Shown piece by piece: positions 50,327 to 59,132 of a stretch of 64,000 nt of DNA. Source of the stretch: Planctomicrobium piriforme (GTDB lineage Bacteria; Planctomycetota; Planctomycetia; Planctomycetales; Planctomycetaceae); assembly GCF_900113665.1 (NCBI RefSeq), contig NZ_FOQD01000025.1, forward strand, positions 1 through 64,000, read 5' to 3'. The notes under the pieces were generated by a model, which was not told the origin of the DNA, made no database searches, and saw only the letters and a list, made by a program, of their open reading frames with translations. Numbering within the stretch: the stretch's first letter is position 1; every line of letters begins with the position of its first letter. A program made the translations under genes and the position numbers.

Positions 50327-52423
50327 TCACGCAGCGCGTTTGATCTTGAGCGGCTGATTTTCCGCAGCTTGCTCGACTTCAGGCTGCTTGGGCGGCAGCA
50401 TGGCGAAGTCGAGATATTCGTCTGGATCGCGACGGGCGATTTTCAGACCGACCACGGTGGCGGCCCCTGCGGCCAGCAATCCGCTCACCACCCACAGCAT
50501 TCGCCAGCTCACCGGCGGTTTGGATGCACCGGGGGTGGGACGATCGCCGTCTTCGAAGGACTCACCGGCTGTCTCGCTGACCTGATCCCAGGTCAGTGCA
50601 GGACGAGCCTGTTTGACTTCGGGCGGTTCCGGAACCGACGGTGCGACCAGGAAGGGGCGTTGCTTCTCCATCACGGCCGAGGCCATGGCGGAGGGCTGGG
50701 CCGGCGCTGGTGCGGCCGACTGGAACGGATCGATCAGCCGCGGTTCGCGGTCATTTGTCACCGACTGGGCGATGGCAAACTGGACGCCGCCTGCCGTCTT
50801 CGTTTCCGGCTCGGGAAGCGGCGCTTCCAGCGTCAAGATCGGCGAACTAGACGTCGGCTTGAGTGCCGTGGGCGCCGGCTGCAAGCTGTTCGGAGCCGTC
50901 GTCACAGATTGGCTGCGTGACAGTCCATAGGCCGACTGCGAGGAACGAATTTCGGGCAAAGCATCCGGTCGTGCCGGGGCGGCTTTAGGCGTTCCCGTCA
51001 TGGCCAGGGGAGCTGCGGACGACGTTTTGGGAGTCGCGGTCGCCGAAGTCAAGGCGGGCTTGCCGTCCGTCGACAGCGGCGTCCACATCGCGAAGGAATC
51101 GCCGGGGAAACCGGTGGTTGTCGGAGCAGGTTCGGTCGGCTGTGCAGCTTCCACCACAGGCGACGGGGCCGCCTGAGTTTCCGCCAGCAGCGTTTCGTCG
51201 CCGGGCTTCGTGGAACGCCAGATCTTCGCGGCGATATCGCGGGCGAATTCTTTAGGATTCTCGTCCGCGTTTTCGAACTGCACCTGATGTTCGGTCGCGA
51301 TCTTCTCGGCGAGCAGAGCACTGCGGTAAGCCGCATGCAACTCGCCGCGAATCACGCTGGTATGTGCTTCCGACATCAGGGCGTTGATCCGCAGCCGCTG
51401 TTGCCGCTGCGTCAGGGTTTCATTCAAAGTCGGAGCGGATTTCTGGGCCGCAGAATCGGTTGACCACGAAGAAGTCGCTTTGGGAGCGGTCTCGGCGATC
51501 GTTCGAGCCGGCGCGGCGGCAGTCCGTTCTGGCCAACTGGAAGCGGGCCTGGCGTGGACCGGATCTGAAGAAGGGAGTGTTGCCGTGCCGGGTTTCTCGG
51601 AAGGCACGACTTCGGCGGCTTCGCCCAAACCCGGGAAGGGGCGTGAAGAGCCGCTCTTCGAAGGCTTTGTTTCCGCAACAGCGGGAGCAGACTTGGCTGC
51701 GGAGACCGGAGCGGCGGCCGGCTTTGCGGCAACGGCTTCGGGCTTTGCAGCTTCAGTCTGTGCAGGTTCCGACTTGGCGGCGGTCTTCTTACCGGCATCG
51801 ATCCGTGATTCGGCCGCAGCGAATTCCTGCTCAAACCAGTTGTCTGGCGTGAAGGGCTTTTCGGCGGCAGCGGCTTTCGCATCCTTCGACGGCTTGTCGG
51901 TCGCCACGCTGGAGCTGGCGGGCTTGGCGGCGGTCTTACCGGTCTTGGAAGCGGTCGACTCAGCCGGCTTTCCCGACTTCGCGACGGTCTTTGACTGGGA
52001 CTTGGTCTCGGCTTTGGCTTCTGCTTCGGCAGGCTGCTTTTTCCAGAACATCCAGGGGGCGGGCTTGCTCGTTTCCGGCTTGCTCTCCTCTGTCTGCTTG
52101 GATTTCGCAGTCGGCTTTTCGCCGCTGGCCTGGACGATCGTCTTCTCTGCCTTTTCCGACGGCAGTTCGCCCCCGGCGAGATCGACTCGGCCAGATTCAG
52201 GGCGGCCAGACTCGGGGCGATCTGCCAGAGTCTTGGCGGCAGCCTGTTGCTTGCGCTCGGCGATGGATTGTTCGGCGGTGATGGCTGCCCGTTCTGCATC
52301 CGCAGAAAGGTCAGTCCGCATGGCGTTATTCAGACAACCGGCAAATTGAATGCTGGAAGCCCAACTCACGGCAAACGCGACTTTCAGAGCGCGGTGCCGC
52401 ATCGTGGAACGATTTGGGCGCAT
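50327..52423 (-). CDS. Large Ala/Pro/Lys-rich envelope protein
   Basis: A 698-residue protein of unrecognised family. The N-terminus has a signal with a lipobox-like cysteine (SSIQFAGCLNNA). Most of the length is low-complexity Ala/Lys/Pro/Glu/Ser sequence, likely disordered and extended. One predicted membrane helix (WVVSGLLAAGAATVVGLKIA) lies about 50 residues from the C-terminus. A more ordered patch (about 320-390, LRINALMSEAHTSVIRGELH) may be helical. GGGGGGA precedes ATG 52423. The layout, two membrane ends and a long flexible middle, suggests a spanner of the cell envelope (inference). Confidence 0.65.
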   Translation of the reverse strand: MRPNRSTMRHRALKVAFAVSWASSIQFAGCLNNAMRTDLSADAERAAITAEQSIAERKQQAAAKTLADRPESGRPESGRVDLAGGELPSEKAEKTIVQASGEKPTAKSKQTEESKPETSKPAPWMFWKKQPAEAEAKAETKSQSKTVAKSGKPAESTASKTGKTAAKPASSSVATDKPSKDAKAAAAEKPFTPDNWFEQEFAAAESRIDAGKKTAAKSEPAQTEAAKPEAVAAKPAAAPVSAAKSAPAVAETKPSKSGSSRPFPGLGEAAEVVPSEKPGTATLPSSDPVHARPASSWPERTAAAPARTIAETAPKATSSWSTDSAAQKSAPTLNETLTQRQQRLRINALMSEAHTSVIRGELHAAYRSALLAEKIATEHQVQFENADENPKEFARDIAAKIWRSTKPGDETLLAETQAAPSPVVEAAQPTEPAPTTTGFPGDSFAMWTPLSTDGKPALTSATATPKTSSAAPLAMTGTPKAAPARPDALPEIRSSQSAYGLSRSQSVTTAPNSLQPAPTALKPTSSSPILTLEAPLPEPETKTAGGVQFAIAQSVTNDREPRLIDPFQSAAPAPAQPSAMASAVMEKQRPFLVAPSVPEPPEVKQARPALTWDQVSETAGESFEDGDRPTPGASKPPVSWRMLWVVSGLLAAGAATVVGLKIARRDPDEYLDFAMLPPKQPEVEQAAENQPLKIKRAA

Positions 52424-52650
52424 CACAAAATCCCCCCTGAGTGATGACGAATCCTCTGTCGTCGTTTTCTATCGACAGCACTCAATCTGCCGCGTGAGAC
52501 GAACGACCGGACGGTAACGGTTTTGTGGGTCGCGCCGTCAAAGTCTTCCCAGCGTTCGATGTTGCCAATTTTTCCCAGCTCCAATAACTCGCCTGCGACG
52601 TAGTGTTTGGGGTCGAAACATAACAACGTCGTAAGAATTCTCACGGGACC

Positions 52651-53958
52651 ATGACTGTTTCTGAGCTGATTCGTAACCCTCCCATGGCGACTCCCGGCCA
52701 GAGTCGTGCCAACTGCAGCGATTTCGTTGCGGCGGACGGGCAGCGTTATCAGATCGAATTCGTCACTGATCTCGTCGATCTCGATCAATATCGAACGCCA
52801 TGGCAGCTGCTGGCCGACGGCGCCGCCGATCCCAACGTCTTCTATGAGCCGTGGTTCTTTGCCGCTGCCGCCAGATATTTGCCCCCGAAAAACGAGTGGC
52901 GAATTCTGCTGGTCTGGCGGGCTGACAAGAACGCCGCTCATGAACGTCATCTGTGCGGACTCTTCCCGTTTGTGCAGACGCGCGGCTTCGGCGGAATCCG
53001 CCAGTGGTCACTGTGGAATCATCCTTACTGCTTCCTCACGAATCCCCTCATCGAACGCGGTCAGCATGTCAACGTCCTCCGCGCGGTCCTGCATTATGCA
53101 CGCACCGCCGGCCATAAGATTTCTACGCTGGAGTTCCCGCTGCTGGCCGGCGAAGGCCCTTTGAATCACGGACTGACGGAAGTCCTCCGGGAAAACCTGA
53201 GCGCCACCTTCCGGCCAGACAAATACCTCCGCGCCACGACGTCGTATCGGGGCGACGTGGAAGAACAACTGAAGAACACCATCGGCGGACATCACCTCCG
53301 CGAGTTCCGTCGCCAACGCCGAAAGCTCGAATCTCAAGGCCAACTGGAATACCGGACCCTGCAGGATCAAAACGCCGTCGACTTGTGGATCGACTGGTTC
53401 CTGGCGCTGGAAGCGGCCGGCTGGAAAGCCCAGGCTGGCACGGCCATGAAGCTCAACGAACCGCATGCGGAGTTCTTTCGAGAAATGGTCCGCACTGGAC
53501 TTCAGCAGTCGCGGGTGCGGATGGAAGGTCTATTTCTGAACGGGGAGCCGGTCGCACTCAAATGCAACCTGCTTAGCCCGCCTGCGGCATTCGCCTTCAA
53601 AATTGCGTTCGATGAATCGCTGCGGAAATGTTCGCCCGGCATCCAGCTCGAATTTGAAAGCCTGCAGCAGTTCAACCTGCAGACCCGCATCGACTGGGCA
53701 GACTCGTGCGCCGCGCCCGACCACCCGATGATCAACCGCATCTGGAGCGAGCGCCGCGTGATTCAACATCTGATTGTGTCAACCGGCAGCATCCGCGGCG
53801 ACCTGGTCATCAGCAGCTTGCCGCTGGTGCGGTCGTTGTGCCGGCTGCAACGTCGACTGACTCAAAGCTGCATGCAATTTTTCAAACGGCCCGCACCAGC
53901 AGCGTCGAAACCGACGGCCAGCGCGGGCGCCACAACGGAACCGGGTCGTTCCGTTTGA
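52651..53958 (+). CDS. GNAT/FemAB-like acyltransferase (BioF2 type)
   Basis: A 435-residue protein of the GNAT_6/BioF2-like group. The core includes FYEPWFFAAAARYL, HHLREFRRQRRKLES, and the acetyl-transferase beta strands EGLFLNGEPVALKCNLL followed by FKIAFDESLRKCSPGIQLEFE. Relatives sit in exopolysaccharide or natural-product clusters and move acyl or aminoacyl groups; the substrate is not known here. The C-terminal tail is Ala/Pro/Thr-rich. It forms an operon with the JmjC-like gene, 34 bp downstream. Confidence 0.8.
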   Translation: MTVSELIRNPPMATPGQSRANCSDFVAADGQRYQIEFVTDLVDLDQYRTPWQLLADGAADPNVFYEPWFFAAAARYLPPKNEWRILLVWRADKNAAHERHLCGLFPFVQTRGFGGIRQWSLWNHPYCFLTNPLIERGQHVNVLRAVLHYARTAGHKISTLEFPLLAGEGPLNHGLTEVLRENLSATFRPDKYLRATTSYRGDVEEQLKNTIGGHHLREFRRQRRKLESQGQLEYRTLQDQNAVDLWIDWFLALEAAGWKAQAGTAMKLNEPHAEFFREMVRTGLQQSRVRMEGLFLNGEPVALKCNLLSPPAAFAFKIAFDESLRKCSPGIQLEFESLQQFNLQTRIDWADSCAAPDHPMINRIWSERRVIQHLIVSTGSIRGDLVISSLPLVRSLCRLQRRLTQSCMQFFKRPAPAASKPTASAGATTEPGRSV

Positions 53959-53992
53959 AGTCTCGAAACTCACCGAATTGACGAGGACTTTT

Positions 53993-54937
53993 ATGACTAC
54001 CCTGACCGCCGCCGCGCCGATCGCCGCTTCCCAGCCCGTTGCCGACACCGGCTCGCTGCTCCAGATTCATCCTGTCGAGTTCGAGCAGAACTTCAGCCAG
54101 CGCCCGTTCCTGATCGGACATCGGCTCAGCACGCACCCGTTGTTTCAGATCGAACGCCTGCTGGAACTCTCGCAGCGGCTGCCGGAATCGTGCATCGAAT
54201 ACAACGCCGGCAACATTCCCGTCAGCATCGATTCGGCCCTCACTCCCCGCAACGGGCTGACTCCGGAAGAAACGATTCGCCGTATCGCGGAGTGCAAGTC
54301 GTGGATGGTGCTCAAGTACGTCGAGCGCGATCCTCAATATTCTCAACTGCTGGAAGAATGCCTGACCGAGATCCGCCCGTATTCGGAACCGATCACCCCC
54401 GGCATGATGCACCCCCAGGCATTCATCTTTGTGACCTCGCCGGGCTCAGTCACTCCGTATCACATCGATCCCGAACACAACTTCCTGCTCCAGATTCGCG
54501 GTAGTAAAGAAGTGCGAATGCTCGACGGACGCGACCGAGGCATCGTCTCCGAAATCGATCTCGAAAACTTCTATTCCGACCGCGGACGCAACCTGCGGCT
54601 CAATCCCGAACATGAACAGGCTGGCTGGACCTATCATTTGCAGCCGGGACAGGGACTGCACTTCCCGGTCACCTACCCGCACTGGGTCAAGAACGGCAAC
54701 GAAGTTTCGATCTCGTTCAGCATCACGTTCCGAACGCCGGACCTTGATCGCCGCCGGTCTTTGTATCAATCGAACGCCGAGATCCGGGCTCGCGGCGGCA
54801 ATCCCTGGCCGGTCGGCAAGAGCCGCCTGCGCGACAGCCTCATCTACACCAGCTCGCGCATCCGCCGCAAACTGGCCTCGCTGCTGAGCAAGCCGGAGCA
54901 GCATGCCTGCGGTGGCCGCAAATCATGCGGAACGTGA
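53993..54937 (+). CDS. Cupin-like (JmjC-type) oxygenase
   Basis: A 314-residue protein with the metal site of JmjC/cupin_8 dioxygenases: TPYHIDPEHNFLLQI gives HxD, and FPVTYPHWVKNG the distal histidine. Iron/2-oxoglutarate-dependent hydroxylation of a protein or small molecule is the family activity. GAGGA precedes ATG 53993; five upstream codons in frame are not used. The C-terminus carries CGGRKSC, a possible metal-binding pair. With the GNAT-like gene it forms a two-gene modification unit of unknown target. Confidence 0.82.
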   Translation: MTTLTAAAPIAASQPVADTGSLLQIHPVEFEQNFSQRPFLIGHRLSTHPLFQIERLLELSQRLPESCIEYNAGNIPVSIDSALTPRNGLTPEETIRRIAECKSWMVLKYVERDPQYSQLLEECLTEIRPYSEPITPGMMHPQAFIFVTSPGSVTPYHIDPEHNFLLQIRGSKEVRMLDGRDRGIVSEIDLENFYSDRGRNLRLNPEHEQAGWTYHLQPGQGLHFPVTYPHWVKNGNEVSISFSITFRTPDLDRRRSLYQSNAEIRARGGNPWPVGKSRLRDSLIYTSSRIRRKLASLLSKPEQHACGGRKSCGT

Positions 54938-54949
54938 GGAGAGGTGTCA

Positions 54950-55075
54950 GGCTTGAGACGTGAGGCTTGAGGACAGGAGAGAATTCATCTGCTCTCTGGT
55001 ATTAACTCACTCCTCCGATCTCCGGTCTCAAGCCTCGGGCCTCAAGCCTCAGGTCTCAAGCCTCACGCCTCTTCC
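54950..55075. repeat. Inverted pair of quasi-periodic GAGGCTTGAG repeats
   Basis: AGGCTTGAGACGTGAGGCTTGAGG at 54950-54973 is matched by its complement in 55027-55073 (TCTCAAGCCTCGGGCC... units), separated by about 50 nt. The RNA could form a long hairpin after the JmjC-like gene. Confidence 0.7.
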
Positions 55076-55154
55076 CGCTGATTTGCGGATTTCCCGCTAG
55101 ATCGACAGAATCGGCGGCTCTGTTTCCAACCTCTGGAATCGAGCCGCTGTTTTT

Positions 55155-56111
55155 ATGTCTGCCCGTTTCATCACTGTTCGCACTGGCGCCCGACTGCACT
55201 TCGGGCCGTTGTCGTACCGCCCTGAACGGGGACGGCACTTTGGCGGCGTCGGCCTGATGATCGACCGCCCTGGCGTCCATGCAGTGGTCGGCTTGGCGAA
55301 GCCTGGAACCAGCGGCAGCAGCAACTCGGCTCGAGTCCGCGCGCTGCTGGACACTCTGAAGCGTTCCGGCGTCTGCGGGTCTTCTCACTTCGATGTCGAC
55401 GTTCTCGAAGAGATCCCGCCGCACTCGGGCCTGGGATCAGGCACCCAACTCGCGCTGGCGGTCACGGATGCCATTCTCACGCTGCAGGGACACAAGCACC
55501 CGCCGCAGTCGCTGGCGCTGATCTCCGGTAGAGGCGACCGATCGGCGATTGGACTGTTCGGCTATGAACAGGGTGGCTTTCTGATCGACGCGGGACGGGC
55601 GAACAATCAGGACGTCGGCGCGCTTGCCACGCGTGTTTCATTTCCTGCCGAGTGGAGAGTGCTGCTGGTGCGTCCGATTGATGGACAGGGGCTACATGGT
55701 TCTGTCGAAATGTCGGCGTTTCAAAGCCTTCCTTCGATGTCAGAACAACTGACCGGCCGACTCTGTCGCCTGGCACTGACCGAACTGCTGCCGGCACTGC
55801 AGCAGAACGATTTCGCAGCGTTCACGTCGGCTCTGTATGAATACGGTCAACTGGCCGGCGAGTTCTTCGCCCCTTCTCAAGGGGGCGTCTTCGCGAGTAC
55901 CGCGATACGCCGTCTGGCGGCATCCCTCTCCGGTCCAGCAACCGGCATGGCGCAGTCGTCGTGGGGACCGACAGTCGCACTTTTCGCAGAGGGCAATGGT
56001 CCAGCCCGCGACTTATGGCAGCAGATCAAGTCTCATCCTGACGGGGCGAATCTCCATGTCGAGCAAGTGCAGGCCCGTAACCGCGGTCGAGAACTCACCA
56101 GCTCGGTGTGA
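55155..56111 (+). CDS. Beta-ribofuranosylaminobenzene 5'-phosphate synthase-like protein
   Basis: A 318-residue GHMP-superfamily protein. The start RTGARLHFGPLSY, the FGGVGLMID segment and the P-loop-like IPPHSGLGSGTQLALAV match beta-RFAP synthase, which makes the first committed intermediate of tetrahydromethanopterin from PRPP and 4-hydroxybenzoate or aminobenzoate. Planctomycetes are known to hold H4MPT-dependent one-carbon genes, which supports the call. No other C1 gene is nearby. No Shine-Dalgarno is visible. Confidence 0.85.
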   Translation: MSARFITVRTGARLHFGPLSYRPERGRHFGGVGLMIDRPGVHAVVGLAKPGTSGSSNSARVRALLDTLKRSGVCGSSHFDVDVLEEIPPHSGLGSGTQLALAVTDAILTLQGHKHPPQSLALISGRGDRSAIGLFGYEQGGFLIDAGRANNQDVGALATRVSFPAEWRVLLVRPIDGQGLHGSVEMSAFQSLPSMSEQLTGRLCRLALTELLPALQQNDFAAFTSALYEYGQLAGEFFAPSQGGVFASTAIRRLAASLSGPATGMAQSSWGPTVALFAEGNGPARDLWQQIKSHPDGANLHVEQVQARNRGRELTSSV

Positions 56112-56130
56112 AGACGCGATTTCTTCAGCC

Positions 56131-56796
56131 TCAGTTGAATTCAGCGACAGTCGCATTGAACGCAGATTCGGCTTCACCGAGCAATTCCAAAAGCAGAGCA
56201 GCTCGTGCGCCGATGCGGTATTCCTTCAGCACCTGCAGGCGCTGCGCGGTCGTCAGCGGCAAGACTGCTGCGATCACGTCGCATAGTTGCCCCAGCGGCA
56301 AGTCCGCTTCGATCACGATGCCGCCGTGGCAACCGGCCATCAGCGGATCACGGGCGACGAACGCTGTCTGCAACTGCGACTTGAGTTCACAGGCCGCCGT
56401 GCTGCAGTCGATGTCATCTTCGTCGGAGATCGACGTCACTTCCGCGAAGCGTTGCGTTGAGTTTGCAGTCGCGATCAGTGTGTAAGCAGCGCGTTCGAGT
56501 CCCTTGAGGACGCATTGCAGCTCACCCGAACGGTTCGTTCGCAGGCTCGTGGCTCGTGCGAGGCAACCGAGCGCTGCGTGTTTTTCAAAAGCCGCTTTCG
56601 CCATGACCGCCGAGACGGGAATCAGCAGCATCCCGGCGTTCGCTTCCGCCCCGTGCAGGACATCGATTACGGCTGCATCGGTTGTCTGAAACGTCATCAC
56701 TTCATGCGGCAGCAGCAGACGCGAAAAACGAGACAACACAATCGCCGCGCCGTGATATCCCGTCTTGCTGGGAAATGGGTTTTGAATCAGTCGCAT
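56131..56796 (-). CDS. Stand-alone Lon N-terminal domain protein
   Basis: A 221-residue protein resembling the substrate-binding (N) domain of Lon, without ATPase or protease domains. The beta part has LLLPHEVMTFQTTD and LGCLARATSLRTNRSGELQC; the helical end has PLGQLCDVIAAVLPLTTAQRLQVLKEY and RAALLLELLGE. Such proteins are common and unexplained; they may act as adaptors. It is convergent with the beta-RFAP synthase gene, 19 bp away. The upstream ribosome site is weak. Confidence 0.75.
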   Translation of the reverse strand: MRLIQNPFPSKTGYHGAAIVLSRFSRLLLPHEVMTFQTTDAAVIDVLHGAEANAGMLLIPVSAVMAKAAFEKHAALGCLARATSLRTNRSGELQCVLKGLERAAYTLIATANSTQRFAEVTSISDEDDIDCSTAACELKSQLQTAFVARDPLMAGCHGGIVIEADLPLGQLCDVIAAVLPLTTAQRLQVLKEYRIGARAALLLELLGEAESAFNATVAEFN

Positions 56797-57153
56797 CGAG
56801 AGTCCGTTCTGTTCCGGTCATGGACTGGAATCAATTCCATCGTCGATGAACTGCCCGACATCCGCCGGCGGCGCTGCCGGACGATGCAAAATACGATCTG
56901 AAAAAGCACCGCCGAACAGCCGAACCGCATCCCCAGCGAGGTGCTGATCGGCCTTCACGGTTTCCGACTTGTTTGTAGCCCCCCCTCAGAACGGCTGTCT
57001 ATGGGGATTCGACCGGAGTTGCAGAATTGGACGATGCCGCAACCAGCGTCGCGCGAATGTGGAGTCGTCTGCTATAAAACTGTTTCACGCAATTGAACTG
57101 AAGACTGCCGACTGAAAACTGAGAACGACTGAATTCGGAATTTTTCCCCGCTC
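56797..57153. other. Divergent spacer with a quasi-periodic repeat
   Basis: No gene is seen. At 57095-57132 there is a CTGAAGACTGCCGACTGAAAACTGAG-like run of about 9-nt units just before the endonuclease III gene, of the same nature as the other intergenic repeats. Confidence 0.5.
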
Positions 57154-57822
57154 ATGACTGAGACCATCGAAGAACGGCGGCAGCGCGCGAAGAAGATCCT
57201 CGCGAAGCTGAACAAGGCATACCCCGATGCGGTCTGCGCGCTGCACCACGAAAATCCGTTTCAGCTCGTCGTGGCGACGATTCTCTCGGCACAATGCACC
57301 GACCAACGGGTCAACGTGGTGACCCCGGCGCTGTTTGAGAAATACCCGACGCCTGAACGACTGGCGAAAGCGAAGCAGGCGGACGTTGAGAAACTGATTC
57401 AGTCCACCGGGTTCTTCAGGGCGAAAGCGAAAAGCCTGCTGGGACTCGCGAACGGTTTAGTCACTGAGCATCAGGGGCAGGTCCCGCGCACTCTGGAAGA
57501 ACTGGTGAAACTCCCCGGCGTCGGCCGCAAGACGGCGAATGTGGTCCTCGGGGTGGCGTTCGGCATCGCCGTCGGCGTCGTGGTCGACACGCATGTGAAG
57601 CGCATCTCGTCTCTGCTCGGTCTGACGCACAGCTCGAACGTGGAAGTCATCGAGCGCGACTTGATCGCATTGCTGCCGCAAAAAAGCTGGATCGACTACT
57701 CGCACCAGATCATACATCACGGGCGGAAGATCTGCATTGCGCGTCGGCCCCGCTGCAGGGAATGCCCGTTGCTGAAACTCTGCCCGCGGGTCGGCCTGCC
57801 CCCGCTCGCGGCTGCGAAGTGA
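57154..57822 (+). CDS. nth: Endonuclease III
   Basis: DNA glycosylase/AP lyase for oxidised pyrimidines. The 222-residue protein has the helix-hairpin-helix LVKLPGVGRKTANVVLG with the catalytic lysine in the GRKTA segment, the aspartate in VVVDTHVKRIS, and the iron-sulfur cluster pattern C-x6-C-x2-C-x5-C (CIARRPRCRECPLLKLC) near the C-terminus. The length is normal. It is a single gene, convergent with the patatin gene. Confidence 0.95.
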   Translation: MTETIEERRQRAKKILAKLNKAYPDAVCALHHENPFQLVVATILSAQCTDQRVNVVTPALFEKYPTPERLAKAKQADVEKLIQSTGFFRAKAKSLLGLANGLVTEHQGQVPRTLEELVKLPGVGRKTANVVLGVAFGIAVGVVVDTHVKRISSLLGLTHSSNVEVIERDLIALLPQKSWIDYSHQIIHHGRKICIARRPRCRECPLLKLCPRVGLPPLAAAK

Positions 57823-57841
57823 GGTCTCAACGAGCGAACCA

Positions 57842-59083
57842 TTATCGCATGATTGGGGACTGCGAAGCGGCCGTCTTAACAGGCGGCGGCAGAGTTTTGA
57901 AATCATTCCCGCGCCGCGGTTGCGGATGCACGGCATCGTCCACCAGCGGCGGCACGAATTGCCATGGATCGCTCGAGCCCGCCGCCGTCCGCCCAACTGC
58001 GAACAGGTGTTCCATACACTTCCGGTCGAACGTCAAAGACGACGCTTCCAGCTCCAGGGCCTGCGGTACGGCAGTGAGATGAAACCGTGCGCCGGCGGAC
58101 TTCGTGACCATGTAAACTCGCATCAGGTCGTCGCGAAAACGCGACTGCAGCAAGCCCTCCAGAGATTCCGTCGAAATTCGCAGCCAGCCATGTTCAAGCG
58201 GGCGAATCGTGGGTTCAAGTTTTCCGGATATGATGACGTAGACCGATTGGTTTTGCCGCGAGTCAGGACGATGTTCCTCGGACTCATCGATCCCCACCAT
58301 CTCCGGGAGCAGGAACGGCGAAGCGGTCACGCCGCCGTCGACGTGCCATTCGGTATAAGGCTTCCCATCAACGTCGACTTTGATTCCCACGGGGGGAAAG
58401 AAACCGGGGACTGAACACGAAGCCAGCAGGATCTGCCGCACCAGTTCCACGCGATCCGGCTTATCGCCGCAGGCAATCGCGCCGATGTCCCAGACGACGA
58501 GCCGCTTGGTCTGCAGGTTCGTCGTCCCGACATACAGCCGCCGCCCCGCGCGATGCGCCTCGGCAATCTCTTCCAAAAGCTCGGGGGTCATGTCGGCCTC
58601 GATCCCCCGTTTCAGCGGAGCGGGATCGGCCACCGAGTCTGACCACAGCAAGCTCACAGGCAGCCGTTTGCGATAGATGTCATCGCTGGTGATCGTCGTG
58701 TAATTGCGTTTCAGTTCGTCGTCGTATTTTGAGCCGAGAAAGGCAAACGGCGCGATGAGCGCGCCGGTGCTCACTCCGGTCACGACGTCGAACTGGGGCC
58801 GCTCGCCCGATTCGGTCCAGCCGATCAGATAGCCGGCGGTATAGGCCCCGTTCATTCCGCCGCCCGAGAGCACCAGCAGGTTTTTGCCGTCCGGAGTTCG
58901 ATCGGGGACGTAACGGGTTTGTTCGATGTCGCTGGGGGAATCTTCTCTGGTGAGATCCACAAGCGGCACGTTGGGAGGGGGCGTATGCAGCGCCCGCTCC
59001 ATCGCGCAGCTGTTGAGACACACCTGCAGAAACATCTGCAGTGTGATCAACGGCCAACGCAATCGTGACGACAGCCGACCCAT
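57842..59083 (-). CDS. Patatin-like phospholipase lipoprotein
   Basis: A 413-residue protein. The N-terminal signal ends in a lipobox-like cysteine (CLNSC), so it is probably a lipoprotein. The patatin domain has the oxyanion loop SGGGMNGAYTAG, the nucleophile in TGVSTGALIAP and the catalytic aspartate in WHVDGGVTASP. It hydrolyses acyl lipids by family. AAGGA precedes the ATG. It lies 49 bp downstream of the DUF1501 gene on the same strand; a 9-bp stem (59101-59123) in the gap lacks a U-tract. Confidence 0.9.
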   Translation of the reverse strand: MGRLSSRLRWPLITLQMFLQVCLNSCAMERALHTPPPNVPLVDLTREDSPSDIEQTRYVPDRTPDGKNLLVLSGGGMNGAYTAGYLIGWTESGERPQFDVVTGVSTGALIAPFAFLGSKYDDELKRNYTTITSDDIYRKRLPVSLLWSDSVADPAPLKRGIEADMTPELLEEIAEAHRAGRRLYVGTTNLQTKRLVVWDIGAIACGDKPDRVELVRQILLASCSVPGFFPPVGIKVDVDGKPYTEWHVDGGVTASPFLLPEMVGIDESEEHRPDSRQNQSVYVIISGKLEPTIRPLEHGWLRISTESLEGLLQSRFRDDLMRVYMVTKSAGARFHLTAVPQALELEASSLTFDRKCMEHLFAVGRTAAGSSDPWQFVPPLVDDAVHPQPRRGNDFKTLPPPVKTAASQSPIMR

Positions 59084-59132
59084 CAGGCATCCTTGCCGCC
59101 GCGACGAACAATCGCTGTTCGTCGGGAAGACG

